A stretch of DNA of 20,051 nucleotides. Origin: Soonwooa sp032062245. GTDB taxonomy: Bacteria; Bacteroidota; Bacteroidia; Flavobacteriales; Weeksellaceae. The notes under the pieces are model-generated. The model had not been told where the DNA came from, searched no databases, and saw nothing but the letters and a program-made list of their open reading frames with translations. Every line of letters starts with the position of its first letter. Position 1 is the stretch's first letter. Shown piece by piece: positions 1-6,418 of this stretch. The position numbers and the translations under genes are program-made. The DNA lies in contig NZ_DAMBQF010000038.1 of assembly GCF_032062245.1 (NCBI RefSeq), forward strand, positions 1 to 20,051. Direction: 5' to 3'.

Positions 1-144
1 CTTGGTGGAAAAGTCAGAATTTCAATTGACGTTTAAAAAGCACATCGCCTAACATAGTATTATCCAAAATCTATAAAAGTTCTCCTTTAAATAAAGGTTT
101 TGTTACTTACATTTCATCAATAGGTTAAACATAAGTAAAACAAA

Positions 145-702
145 TCAAAAAACATCGATAAACAGATAGATTCCACGTTTTTGCTGTTTGGCTTCAAAAT
201 TTAATGCTTGATAGATCGGTAGTTTTTCGCAGTAATATTCGTGGCTGGCTTTTGCCCAGCCATTTTTTATAAGTTCTTCATTCATGCATTTGCCGTTGGG
301 TAAAATTACATAAGCCAACTGCCGTTTCCAGAAATCCAGTTGGTTTTTCTGTTCAGTCAGAATGGTGATCCTTGTGCCGGGAGGCACAAGGATCACCATA
401 AAATCCAAACTCATCAGTCCAAACTGAACCAACCTTGAAGCAGGAATACCGCTTTTGGCTTCATCTTCTTTCGTTTTTCGGCTTATTCTGACTTCCGGAG
501 CATCTAAGCCATATAATCTTACTTCCTTGCTTATTTGACCATATTCTTGCCTTACGATTAAACTGTCGCCATCCAAAACCCTTTCAACAATTAGATGAGT
601 TTCAATTTGGAGGTCTTTCATTAGAAAATAATTTTCTTGTTCCTCTGTGGAAAAACTGCCGTTGTTTTCCGCTCCATTTGGTGTGATTGCATTGTATTTC
701 AT
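145..702 (-). CDS. Staphylococcal-type (TNase/SNase) nuclease, cytoplasmic form
   Basis: This 185-residue protein is a thermonuclease-fold phosphodiesterase, expected to hydrolyse DNA and/or RNA with Ca2+. The fold runs from about residue 33 to 180. DGD at 44-46, R62 and D67/E70 in VRLYGLDAPE, and K126-R127 in DFWKRQLAYV align with the catalytic Asp, Arg, Glu and second Arg of the S. aureus enzyme. No signal peptide is present, unlike the second nuclease at 5678. The ATG at 702 is used; a second Met at residue 28 (MKDLQIE) sits just before the fold and is a possible true start. The gene faces away from the plus-strand gene at 811 across about 108 bases, so the two may share a regulatory gap. 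Its coding strand contains a perfect hairpin (362-399). The family call is secure from the motifs; substrate and role are inferred. Confidence 0.85.
   Translation of the reverse strand: MKYNAITPNGAENNGSFSTEEQENYFLMKDLQIETHLIVERVLDGDSLIVRQEYGQISKEVRLYGLDAPEVRISRKTKEDEAKSGIPASRLVQFGLMSLDFMVILVPPGTRITILTEQKNQLDFWKRQLAYVILPNGKCMNEELIKNGWAKASHEYYCEKLPIYQALNFEAKQQKRGIYLFIDVF
362..399. repeat. Perfect 17-bp inverted repeat with 4-base loop inside the nuclease gene
   Basis: The left arm ATGGTGATCCTTGTGCC (362-378) is followed by the loop GGGA and then its exact reverse complement (383-399). The palindrome encodes residues 102-114 (MVILVPPGTRITI) of the nuclease. As far as I can judge from remembered homologues, the protein has normal family length here, so this does not look like an inserted element. 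It may have arisen by template switching, or it could be a functional hairpin in the mRNA. Confidence 0.9.
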
Positions 703-810
703 TGGTTTACAGTATTTTATCTATTGTTTTTATAAAGTTAATTCAAGAAATTTATAACGGTCTAGACAACAGTGTTTTTCTTTCTTTTTTAACATTAAAA
801 TTTTATTACA

Positions 811-1614
811 ATGGCAAGACAAAAAGGTCTTATGAAGTACGTCGGAACCATCGGCGATGTAAGACATTTCAAAATCAAAGGGCAGGAAGGTTTCTTTGCC
901 GGAATGGTAGGCGGTCCAACTGCTCAGCAGGTGCACACTGCACCGGAGTTCGAAAGAACCCGTGAAAATATGAACGAATTTGGCGGTTGTGCCAAAACAG
1001 GAAAATCCCTCAGAACGGCTTTATCTGCACTGATGGGGAAATTTACCGATACTCAGGTAACAGGTAGACTCACTTCGATTATGAAGAAAATCAATCTGGA
1101 GGACGGAACCGAAGCCAGAGGTTACCGAAAGGTAGAAGTTTCTACCCAAAGAAAATATCTGGAAGGATTTGAATTCAACAAAAACCTTTCTATCAGTGGA
1201 ATTTTCAATGCTCCGTATGATGTTACGCATACAGCAGGAAGAGATTCTGCAGATTTTACGGTTGCCGCTTTTAATCCGGGTGATTTGATCTCCGCTCCTT
1301 CCGGATCTACGCATTTCCGTCTGATTAATGCTTTGGCGGTTTTGGCAGATTTTTCATACAATCCTACCACAGGAACTTATGAGCCGGATGATATGGAAAA
1401 CAATGAGCTGACGGTGATTGAATATTCGCCTTACATTCCGTTAAATGCTACTTATGCAGGTGATTCTTTCACGGCTACACTGCCTGGAACTCCCACTTTA
1501 GGAACCAATGTTTCTGTGATTCAGTGTATCGGAATTGAGTTTTTCCAGGAGGTTAACAGTGTGTATTACCCTTTTGCTTCGGGTAACTGTCTCAAGATAG
1601 AGGAAGTTTTTTAG
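811..1614 (+). CDS. Bacteroidetes-specific hypothetical protein (MARQKG... family), 267 aa
   Basis: I recognise the style of this protein from Bacteroidetes genomes but know no function for it. It opens with a basic stretch and a glycine-rich segment (KYVGTIGDVRHFKIKG, residues 9-24), then RTRENMNEFGG (49-59), which is the most familiar signature. The C-terminal half is rich in aromatic, Thr and Ser residues, consistent with a beta-rich fold. There is no signal peptide or membrane segment. The ATG at 811 follows an AT-rich leader with no Shine-Dalgarno, as is usual in this phylum. A strong hairpin with a T-run follows its stop, then DUF5675 and two small membrane proteins on the same strand. 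A structural or secreted-particle role is a guess from context only. Confidence 0.75.
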   Translation: MARQKGLMKYVGTIGDVRHFKIKGQEGFFAGMVGGPTAQQVHTAPEFERTRENMNEFGGCAKTGKSLRTALSALMGKFTDTQVTGRLTSIMKKINLEDGTEARGYRKVEVSTQRKYLEGFEFNKNLSISGIFNAPYDVTHTAGRDSADFTVAAFNPGDLISAPSGSTHFRLINALAVLADFSYNPTTGTYEPDDMENNELTVIEYSPYIPLNATYAGDSFTATLPGTPTLGTNVSVIQCIGIEFFQEVNSVYYPFASGNCLKIEEVF

Positions 1615-1630
1615 GTTACAATCTTCAAAG

Positions 1631-1657
1631 GGCTTTCCAAATCGGGAAGCCTTTTTT
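1631..1657 (+). terminator. Rho-independent terminator or attenuator
   Basis: GGCTTTCC (1631-1638) pairs with GGGAAGCC (1644-1651), with one G-T pair, around a 5-base loop. Six T follow directly. It lies 17 bases after the stop at 1614 and 15 bases before the ATG at 1672, so the downstream genes are probably expressed by readthrough or from a separate start. Confidence 0.75.
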
Positions 1658-1671
1658 AATACTTAATTATT

Positions 1672-2124
1672 ATGAAAACAAAAATAGTAAGAGTTGCCCA
1701 GGGCAAAAATTCCACACTCTCCCATCTTTATATTGATGGGATTTTTCAGTGTTTTCTTCTTGAAGATAAAATCCGTGAAATCAAAATAATGAAGCAAACG
1801 GCTATTCCAACAGGTTCATTTTATCTCACTTTAAATACTTGGGGCGGAATGAATAAGGACTATGCCAACAGGTTTCCCGTTGTGCATCGCGGAATGATTG
1901 AAATTGACGGTTTACCTACGTTTGATTCGGTGTATATCCATATCGGAAATACCATCACACAAACGGCAGGATGTCCGCTTTGCGGTCTGAGTTATATCAA
2001 AAAAGACGGTGATTTTCAGGTTCTGCAGTCTACGGATGCTTACAAAATGATTTATCCAAAACTTTTGAAAATGGTTCAAGGCAAGGAAAAAGGCATCATC
2101 ATTGAAAATAATTTCCAATTCTAA
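1672..2124 (+). CDS. DUF5675 family protein
   Basis: This 150-residue protein carries the marks of DUF5675: a conserved KQTAIPTGSF turn (residues 41-50), and IHIGN (89-93) followed by a TAGC motif (98-101). The IPTG...H.GN...GC pattern resembles the catalytic layout of small L,D-transpeptidase-like domains, with H90 and C101 as the candidate pair; that comparison is my inference. Members are common in Bacteroidetes, often beside phage-like genes. There is no signal peptide, so any action on peptidoglycan would need a holin-type release. The next two genes encode small membrane proteins, which fits such a model. ATG start at 1672, 12 bases from the next gene downstream. The biochemical function is not established. 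Confidence 0.75.
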   Translation: MKTKIVRVAQGKNSTLSHLYIDGIFQCFLLEDKIREIKIMKQTAIPTGSFYLTLNTWGGMNKDYANRFPVVHRGMIEIDGLPTFDSVYIHIGNTITQTAGCPLCGLSYIKKDGDFQVLQSTDAYKMIYPKLLKMVQGKEKGIIIENNFQF

Positions 2125-2136
2125 AAACTTCAAAAA

Positions 2137-2403
2137 ATGCATAATGAAATTACTTTGAGCGTATTTTTTGGAGCAATCAGCAGTTTGCTTCTTGGAATTG
2201 TTGCCTACTTTATCAAGCAGTTACACACTGATTTTAAGAGTATGGAGAAGGATATTTCCGAAGTCAAAACAATGGCTTTGGTCATCAAAACAGAGTTCAA
2301 AAATACCTATGATCTTCTGAATCAAAAAGTAGAATATTTAGAACAGAGAATCAATAAAATCGAGTTAAACCAAATAAAACATTCAGATCATGAATCCAGA
2401 TAA
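2137..2403 (+). CDS. Small one-TM coiled-coil protein, XhlA-like architecture
   Basis: This 88-residue protein has one hydrophobic segment (about residues 6-26, SVFFGAISSLLLGIVAYFI) followed by a charged heptad-like region (about 30-80) predicted to form a coiled coil. An N-terminal anchor plus coiled coil is the architecture of haemolysin XhlA-type and accessory holin proteins of phage lysis cassettes, but no sequence family is recognised. It starts 12 bases after the DUF5675 gene and its 3' end overlaps the next gene by 14 bases, so the three are very likely translated from one mRNA. Gene reality is well supported by this packing; the lysis role is an inference from architecture. Confidence 0.75.
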   Translation: MHNEITLSVFFGAISSLLLGIVAYFIKQLHTDFKSMEKDISEVKTMALVIKTEFKNTYDLLNQKVEYLEQRINKIELNQIKHSDHESR

Positions 2404-2674
2404 ACTTAATCTCATCCAAAGAATTGAAGCTCCTACGCCAAAATGGTTCAAACTGATCCGCACTACAGGATTAATATTTTCGGCAATAGGCGGAACGTTG
2501 GTTGCTGCTCCGGTTGCACTTCCTGCAGTTTTGGTGACCGTTGGAAGCTATTTGCTTTTGGGAGGAACACTAGCTTCGGCAATTGCACAGACGGCAGTCA
2601 GCACTTCAGAAATTCCCGAAAATCCGGTTAAAATTCAGGAAAATTCCTCTGAAAATCAGAATTTACAGGAATAA
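2390..2674 (+). CDS. Small two-TM holin-like protein
   Basis: This 94-residue protein starts with a basic amphipathic stretch containing APTPKWFKLIR (residues 14-24). Two hydrophobic helices follow (about 26-42 and 44-66) that are rich in Ala, Gly and Val, then a hydrophilic tail of about 25 residues rich in Glu, Asn and Pro. Such an Ala/Gly-rich helical pair is typical of small phage holins, and APTPK-type proteins are familiar to me from Bacteroidetes prophage-like loci. It overlaps the preceding gene by 14 bases and is followed by a hairpin with a T-run, so it closes the plus-strand unit. A holin function is likely but unproven. Confidence 0.75.
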   Translation: MNPDKLNLIQRIEAPTPKWFKLIRTTGLIFSAIGGTLVAAPVALPAVLVTVGSYLLLGGTLASAIAQTAVSTSEIPENPVKIQENSSENQNLQE

Positions 2675-2709
2675 CATCATTCATTTTATTGCTTTTATCC
2701 CCTATTACT

Positions 2710-2735
2710 CCCGCTCCAAAGGCGGGTTTCTTTTG
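2710..2735 (+). terminator. Terminator after the plus-strand cassette
   Basis: CCCGC (2710-2714) pairs with GCGGG (2722-2726) around a 7-base loop and is followed by TTTCTTTTG. It lies 36 bases after the last plus-strand stop codon. Confidence 0.65.
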
Positions 2736-2837
2736 TTTAGTGCATTTGCTTTCATTTTCCTGCAGTCCGTTATTTAGGAGGGTGAAATATGTAGGACTTA
2801 TCCAGGGTTTTTGGTGGGAATGAAGTTCAATTAAAAG

Positions 2838-2862
2838 AAAAATCCCCGAAGTGGGGATTTTT
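2838..2862. terminator. Bidirectional terminator between convergent genes
   Basis: AAAAATCCCC (2838-2847) and GGGGATTTTT (2853-2862) form a perfect 10-bp stem with the loop GAAGT, giving a T-run on either strand. It lies six bases beyond the stop codon of the minus-strand gene at 2868 and also faces the plus-strand cassette, so it can end both transcripts. Confidence 0.85.
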
Positions 2863-2867
2863 AAGAA

Positions 2868-3293
2868 TTAGAGTTGAAAATAATATTTCCGGACTAATAC
2901 AGAACGAAGTTCTGAAAGCTGTTGAAGCTGTCTGGTATACTTTTCTTCGAGCTGATAAACCGCTTTGATGTCGGAAAGGATTTTTCCGTTCTGCTGCATC
3001 TTGGATAAACTTGGAATGATGAAATTCTGAATGATTTTTCTGAGTTCAGAAAGGCGAAGCATTTCGATAACGGAACCACATAAATACGGATGAAAAAAGC
3101 CGTTTTTCCAGAGTGTGAAAAAGGTCCAGTACAGGATTTCGAGTTCTTCCCGGTCTTTGCAGTACAGAATAAAACAGTTCGGGCAGGGTTCAAAAAGTGG
3201 TTTTCCGGCGTTTCTTCCTCTTGAAAGAATAAACAGAGCGTTTTCAGGCGTTTCCTTTTCGGAATTGTACGTGCGTACTTTGAAATTTGACAT
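2868..3293 (-). CDS. Small element-associated protein, DUF6943-like
   Basis: This 141-residue protein has SRGRNAGKPLFEPCPNCF near its N-terminus (about residues 24-41), with a CPNC pair that could bind a metal. A hydrophobic, aromatic segment (LYWTFFTLWKNGFFHPYL) follows, then a charged helical C-terminus. I recall this pattern as the family called DUF6943, small proteins common in Bacteroidetes mobile elements; the name is from memory and unverified. The ATG at 3293 gives the conserved MSNFKVRTY start. The gene stands alone, ends just before a bidirectional terminator and begins at the edge of the 1.1-kb structured non-coding region. Its function is unknown. Confidence 0.7.
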   Translation of the reverse strand: MSNFKVRTYNSEKETPENALFILSRGRNAGKPLFEPCPNCFILYCKDREELEILYWTFFTLWKNGFFHPYLCGSVIEMLRLSELRKIIQNFIIPSLSKMQQNGKILSDIKAVYQLEEKYTRQLQQLSELRSVLVRKYYFQL

Positions 3294-3421
3294 AGCGTGA
3301 GATTTAAAAATTTAGGCTCCGCCGAAAATTTTTCAAAAGAAAACGAAGAAAAAAACCGAAAAAAAAAGAAAAAAAGAAAGCCCTTTTGTAAGGGGGCGAG
3401 GCGTTGTGTCAAGGTTTTTTG

Positions 3422-3463
3422 GAAAAAGTTTTTGGCTATATTTTTTAGCCAAAAATTTTTTTT
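3422..3463. terminator. Terminator-like hairpin, usable on both strands
   Basis: TTTTTGGCTA (3429-3438) and TAGCCAAAAA (3446-3455) form a perfect 10-bp stem around a 7-base loop, with eight T directly after it. A-rich sequence on the left extends the symmetry, so a T-run also follows on the minus strand. It separates the gene at 2868 from transcription coming from the cargo operon. Confidence 0.65.
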
Positions 3464-3887
3464 CAAAAACACGAAGTGCATGACCTTTACACAATATAGC
3501 GGCTGGCTTCGGGAGCCCCCTATCTTGCTTTGCTTTTTTTATTTTTTATTGGAAACTGAAAGTTCAAAGGAAGGATTCAAAGCGGTGGAAAGTTGCCTGG
3601 CAAAGGACGGTGAGCGTAGGAAAAGGCAGGTGTATGGCGGATTGGCGGAACGACAAACCGACATACTCCTGCGAGCGGCGACGAAACAGTATGGATATGT
3701 TTGCATAACCATATTGTGAAGGAACTGGAGAAGGTTGGATTTAGCTTCAGAAAGATGTGGCAAAAATGGGTAAATAAGCTTGCACAAAAATGATGCTTTT
3801 CGACATACTCAATCACCAATAAACTTTTAATTGAGTCTAAATGTGACAGGCGGAGGGAAAAATAGCGGTATGACTGACTGAAGGAAG

Positions 3888-3998
3888 GAGCTTTAGCTTG
3901 GCGTTTTCAGACCGATGCAAAAATGCACTGAAAATGCTTTCCTATAAAATGATTGCATTTTTGTAATGGACTGGGAACAAGGTGTTGGCAAAAGCTCC
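3888..3998. repeat. Nested inverted repeats: candidate structured RNA or oriT
   Basis: The outer arms GGAGCTTTAGC (3888-3898) and GCAAAAGCTCC (3988-3998) match at 10 of 11 positions. Inside them CAAAAATGCA (3918-3927) and TGCATTTTTG (3954-3963) pair perfectly around 26 bases. Two concentric stems in a gene-free stretch suggest selection for structure. No gene uses this DNA on either strand. Confidence 0.6.
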
Positions 3999-4040
3999 TG
4001 GAGGAAGGAAGGAATACTGCTATGCGCGTGAGTGAAAGTG

Positions 4041-4087
4041 GCTGAACAGATGAAATATTTTTTTATTTTTTTTAAAATATTTTCAGC
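4041..4087. repeat. Bulged hairpin
   Basis: GCTGA (4041-4045) pairs with TCAGC (4083-4087), and AAATATTTT (4053-4061) pairs with AAAATATTT (4074-4082). The left strand carries a 7-base bulge and a T-rich loop separates the arms. It follows the nested hairpin by about 40 bases. Confidence 0.45.
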
Positions 4088-4260
4088 TGAGAAGCGTCTG
4101 TAACGATTGGCAAATGACTACCCTTTCTGCATCATTTTTTTGCATCCTTTGAAATGGGTGGGTGGGCATTTGAACAGTTCAACAAAGACGAAAATTTCAA
4201 TCAAAAGACGACAGAGCGGTGGCGCACAAAGGGCTTCGCCCGACTGCAAGGGAAGCATTT

Positions 4261-4372
4261 AACATAACGCCACATTATAGGCACAACACGTTGGCAGTTG
4301 CAGGAACGAAGCTTTAGCGAAGAGGAAGCAATCCCCGAAGCGGTTGGCTGTGCGTATAATGTTTGTTATGTT
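4261..4372. repeat. Long imperfect inverted repeat, attC-like
   Basis: The left arm (4261-4285, beginning AACATAAC) and right arm (4349-4372, ending GTTATGTT) pair in three blocks: AACATAAC, CATTATA and GCACA. There is a short internal mismatch and a 63-base spacer. Outer ACATAAC/GTTATGT boxes differ at one position from the integron RYYYAAC/GTTRRRY consensus, and the whole has the size and asymmetry of an attC site. GTTGGC occurs twice in the spacer (4290 and 4343). It ends 28 bases from the last cargo gene. The attC reading is a suggestion only; no integron integrase is in the window. Confidence 0.5.
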
Positions 4373-4399
4373 ATTTGCTGGGGAGTATTTTAATCCTAT

Positions 4400-4684
4400 T
4401 CATTCAACAATAATAGGATTTAATATTACATCTTTATCAGTAATATTCAGACAAAATGAATCTTCTTGATTTACAATTTCACAGATTTCAGCTAATAATT
4501 CCATCAAAATAGTATGGTCATAAAAAGATTCACCATAAATAGGATTCTCTTGAATCTTATCAAGAATTTTCTGATTTATTGAAAAAGTATTGTTTGAAAT
4601 AAAGATTTCATCAAGACCATATTTCTGATATAGATGAATTAAGAATTCTATATCGTTACTTTCTAAAAAATCAATCTTAATCAT
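4400..4684 (-). CDS. Hypothetical small protein, last gene of the cargo operon
   Basis: I do not recognise this 94-residue protein. It is acidic, predicted mostly helical and has no membrane segment, signal peptide or cysteine cluster. Its ATG overlaps the stop of the SRAP gene by four bases (ATGA), so it is almost certainly translated with it. That position suggests a partner or regulator of SRAP or of the UmuDC-containing operon. The operon ends here; the inverted repeat at 4261-4372 lies 28 bases past the stop. Confidence 0.7.
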   Translation of the reverse strand: MIKIDFLESNDIEFLIHLYQKYGLDEIFISNNTFSINQKILDKIQENPIYGESFYDHTILMELLAEICEIVNQEDSFCLNITDKDVILNPIIVE

Positions 4685-5301
4685 ACTATTTCAGCAATAA
4701 GTGAGGGATTGTAATGAGGAAATGCAAAATCATCAATATTCCTATCATCTAACCATGCTTTTTCAAATTTTTTAGACAAAACCATTGGCATCCTATGTTT
4801 TGTGTTATGAATTTCCGACATTAGTTCATTTGCTTGTGTAGTTACAATTGTAAAAGTAGTAAGTTGTTCCCCACTAACTTTATCAGTCCAAACATTATAA
4901 ATACCACCCAATGCAAAGGGTTTTTTATCATTGTTTAATTGAATAAAATACTTTTCTTTTTCTTTCCCTTTTGTATCAAGCCATTTCCATTCATAAAAAC
5001 CATTCACAATAACAAGACAACGTTTTTCAATTGATGCTTTAAAACTACTTTTCTCACCAATAGTTTCAATACGTGCATTTAATGTCATTTTCTGACCATC
5101 ACGATTTTTTGCCCAAGGCGGAATAATACCCCAATTACCCAAGATAGCTTCATTTCTATTATCATCTAAAATTATTGGTGTATTAGGGTGAGCAAAACCA
5201 TTTACAAAATTTGAACCTTTATATGTTGGACCATTATATTCTACCCCAAAAGATTCTTTGATTTCTTTTTCAGTAACATTATTTGAAATGAAATAACACA
5301 T
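4681..5301 (-). CDS. yedK: SRAP domain protein, YedK/HMCES-type abasic-site crosslinking protein
   Basis: SRAP proteins recognise abasic sites in single-stranded DNA and shield them by forming a thiazolidine crosslink through the N-terminal cysteine. All key features are present: Cys2 directly after Met1 (which must be removed), N75 and R77 in LNARIET, E104 in GFYEW (101-105), and IH at 164-165 followed by HRMPMVL. The N75/R77 numbering is as I recall for E. coli YedK, and the 206-residue length is normal for bacterial members. It lies seven bases after an unknown gene and overlaps the next by four. SRAP genes are known to sit beside UmuDC and other SOS genes, which is the case here. The family call is very strong. 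Confidence 0.95.
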   Translation of the reverse strand: MCYFISNNVTEKEIKESFGVEYNGPTYKGSNFVNGFAHPNTPIILDDNRNEAILGNWGIIPPWAKNRDGQKMTLNARIETIGEKSSFKASIEKRCLVIVNGFYEWKWLDTKGKEKEKYFIQLNNDKKPFALGGIYNVWTDKVSGEQLTTFTIVTTQANELMSEIHNTKHRMPMVLSKKFEKAWLDDRNIDDFAFPHYNPSLIAEIV

Positions 5302-5308
5302 AATTTTA

Positions 5309-5671
5309 TTAATTAAGAAGTGATTTTGTAATTAATATTTGTTTTTTAACAGATTCTTCATGTAAAGTTAAATAATCTGTAGGTAATAAAATAAAATTGA
5401 AAGCATCTAAAATAACATGGGATTTTTCACAACATAAAAGAATAAATAAATACCGTAAATCTGGATTATGTATAGGATCAGTAGTAGGATCAAAGGAATT
5501 GGGTGTGTATCTTTTATAAACTTTTAATTCAGTTTTATCAAAGACATATTGCTGATAACAATACATACTAATAAAACCATAAGAACGATAAAAATAATCA
5601 TCTAAATCATCCTGATCACTCCATGATTGTTTTATATCTTCATAAAGTTGTTCAATAGAATAATCGTTCAT
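5309..5671 (-). CDS. Hypothetical protein, 120 aa
   Basis: I do not recognise this protein. It is acidic near the N-terminus (QSWSDQDDLDDYF), very rich in Tyr and Phe, and has a paired cysteine (LLCCEKS) in a hydrophobic stretch in the C-terminal half that is too short and interrupted for a clear membrane helix. It starts six bases after the secreted nuclease gene and stops seven bases before SRAP, so it is a regular member of the damage-response part of the operon. No function can be assigned from the sequence. Confidence 0.7.
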   Translation of the reverse strand: MNDYSIEQLYEDIKQSWSDQDDLDDYFYRSYGFISMYCYQQYVFDKTELKVYKRYTPNSFDPTTDPIHNPDLRYLFILLCCEKSHVILDAFNFILLPTDYLTLHEESVKKQILITKSLLN

Positions 5672-5677
5672 AATTGA

Positions 5678-6160
5678 TTAATTATTTAAAGCATTTTCTC
5701 TCTTTAATTTACGGTATTCCCAAGGTGAAATTGCATTTTTATCTTGCCATAAACCTAAATTGTTTTTTCTCGCATTAAATTCTAATTCCCCCAGACTTTT
5801 GTCTTTACTATAATAAAAATACCACCATCCGAAGCCTGCTTTAATTATTTCAGCAGATAGATATTTATCATCATAAAATATTTTAGCAATAGTTCTACCG
5901 TATCTATCTTCGTCAGTTGGAATAAAAGTTATCTGTTTTCCAAAAACCTGATCTGAAGTAAACTGCTTTGCATTTTTCCCAAAAGGTTGACCACTTTCTG
6001 GACAATCTACCTCTGCTAAACGTAATGTTTTTTGGATATTACCCTCTAATAAAACTACAACTGTATCACCATCTTTAACTCCAATTACCTTAGCAGTTGT
6101 TTGTGAGAGTATAAAAACAAAATGAAATAATAAAAAAACAAAAATGATTTTAAAATTCAT
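5678..6160 (-). CDS. Secreted staphylococcal-type thermonuclease
   Basis: This 160-residue protein has a clear signal peptide (residues 1-19, hydrophobic core IIFVFLLFHFVFIL) with likely cleavage before Q20, so it should act in the periplasm or outside the cell. The TNase fold follows: DGD at 30-32, R47, D52 and E55 in LRLAEVDCPE, and DRYGR (85-89) giving the second catalytic Arg. It is expected to cleave DNA and RNA with Ca2+. It lies six bases after the small gene upstream and six before the next. A secreted nuclease is an odd member of an operon of intracellular repair genes; it could degrade incoming DNA or scavenge nucleotides, both inferences. It is clearly different from the cytoplasmic relative at 145-702. 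Confidence 0.9.
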   Translation of the reverse strand: MNFKIIFVFLLFHFVFILSQTTAKVIGVKDGDTVVVLLEGNIQKTLRLAEVDCPESGQPFGKNAKQFTSDQVFGKQITFIPTDEDRYGRTIAKIFYDDKYLSAEIIKAGFGWWYFYYSKDKSLGELEFNARKNNLGLWQDKNAISPWEYRKLKRENALNN

Positions 6161-6166
6161 ACTATA

Positions 6167-6418
6167 CTATTTGGGTGAATTATTTAAATATAATTGGTAA
6201 TGAGGTAATGTAGGTTTATCTTCATCAAGGGAATGGACAAGAATATTTTTGATATACCCCTTTACTGTAAAAATACTATCATCGTTTTGTTTTGCAAAAA
6301 AATGTAATTTTTCGTAATGCCAAAATACATCTTTTCTCAATTCTCTAGACTGTTCATCTGTAAATGGATTTTCTTCTTCTCCATCATAATAAAGATATTC
6401 CTTGTAATTATTTTGCAT
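6167..6418 (-). CDS. Hypothetical protein following UmuC, 83 aa
   Basis: I do not recognise a named family. The N-terminus contains YYDGEEENPF (residues 10-19), a compact acidic motif that I vaguely associate with small proteins next to Y-family polymerase genes in flavobacteria. The rest is charged and aromatic, with no membrane segment. Its ATG lies inside the UmuC gene (11-base overlap), indicating translational coupling, and it ends six bases before the secreted nuclease. A polymerase accessory role is a hypothesis from position. Confidence 0.7.
   Translation of the reverse strand: MQNNYKEYLYYDGEEENPFTDEQSRELRKDVFWHYEKLHFFAKQNDDSIFTVKGYIKNILVHSLDEDKPTLPHYQLYLNNSPK

Larger units (their letters stand above)
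3294..4399. other. 1.1-kb structured non-coding region
   Basis: No convincing gene is present. Open frames here are lysine/phenylalanine-rich translations of A/T runs or overlap one another on both strands. Base composition is visibly less AT-rich than the cargo to its right. The region contains a terminator (3422-3463), a nested hairpin (3888-3998), a bulged hairpin (4041-4087) and a long inverted repeat (4261-4372). In an element of this kind such a region could hold a transfer origin, a regulatory RNA or the scar of lost genes; the sequence alone does not decide. Confidence 0.6.

Noticed and set aside
1..144. Partial gene at the left edge
   Set aside because: Short A/T-rich sequence with stops in all frames examined; a weak CCTTTA/TAAAGG hairpin at 84-97 might help end the nuclease transcript but is too poor to list.
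2894..3481. Minus-strand open frame of 195 residues overlapping the gene at 2868
   Set aside because: It is the same DNA in another frame, rich in Phe, Ser and Lys, whereas the 2868-3293 frame has a familiar conserved motif (EPCPNCF).
3297..3719. Plus-strand open frame of 140 residues in the structured region
   Set aside because: The N-terminal half is Lys/Phe runs from A/T-rich DNA, and it crosses a strong terminator hairpin at 3422-3463. The C-terminal part overlaps equally long frames on the other strand, so I treat it as non-coding.
4261..4372. Possible CRISPR or tRNA in the inverted-repeat region
   Set aside because: No repeated spacer-separated units and no cloverleaf or conserved T-loop were seen; the structure is a single inverted repeat.
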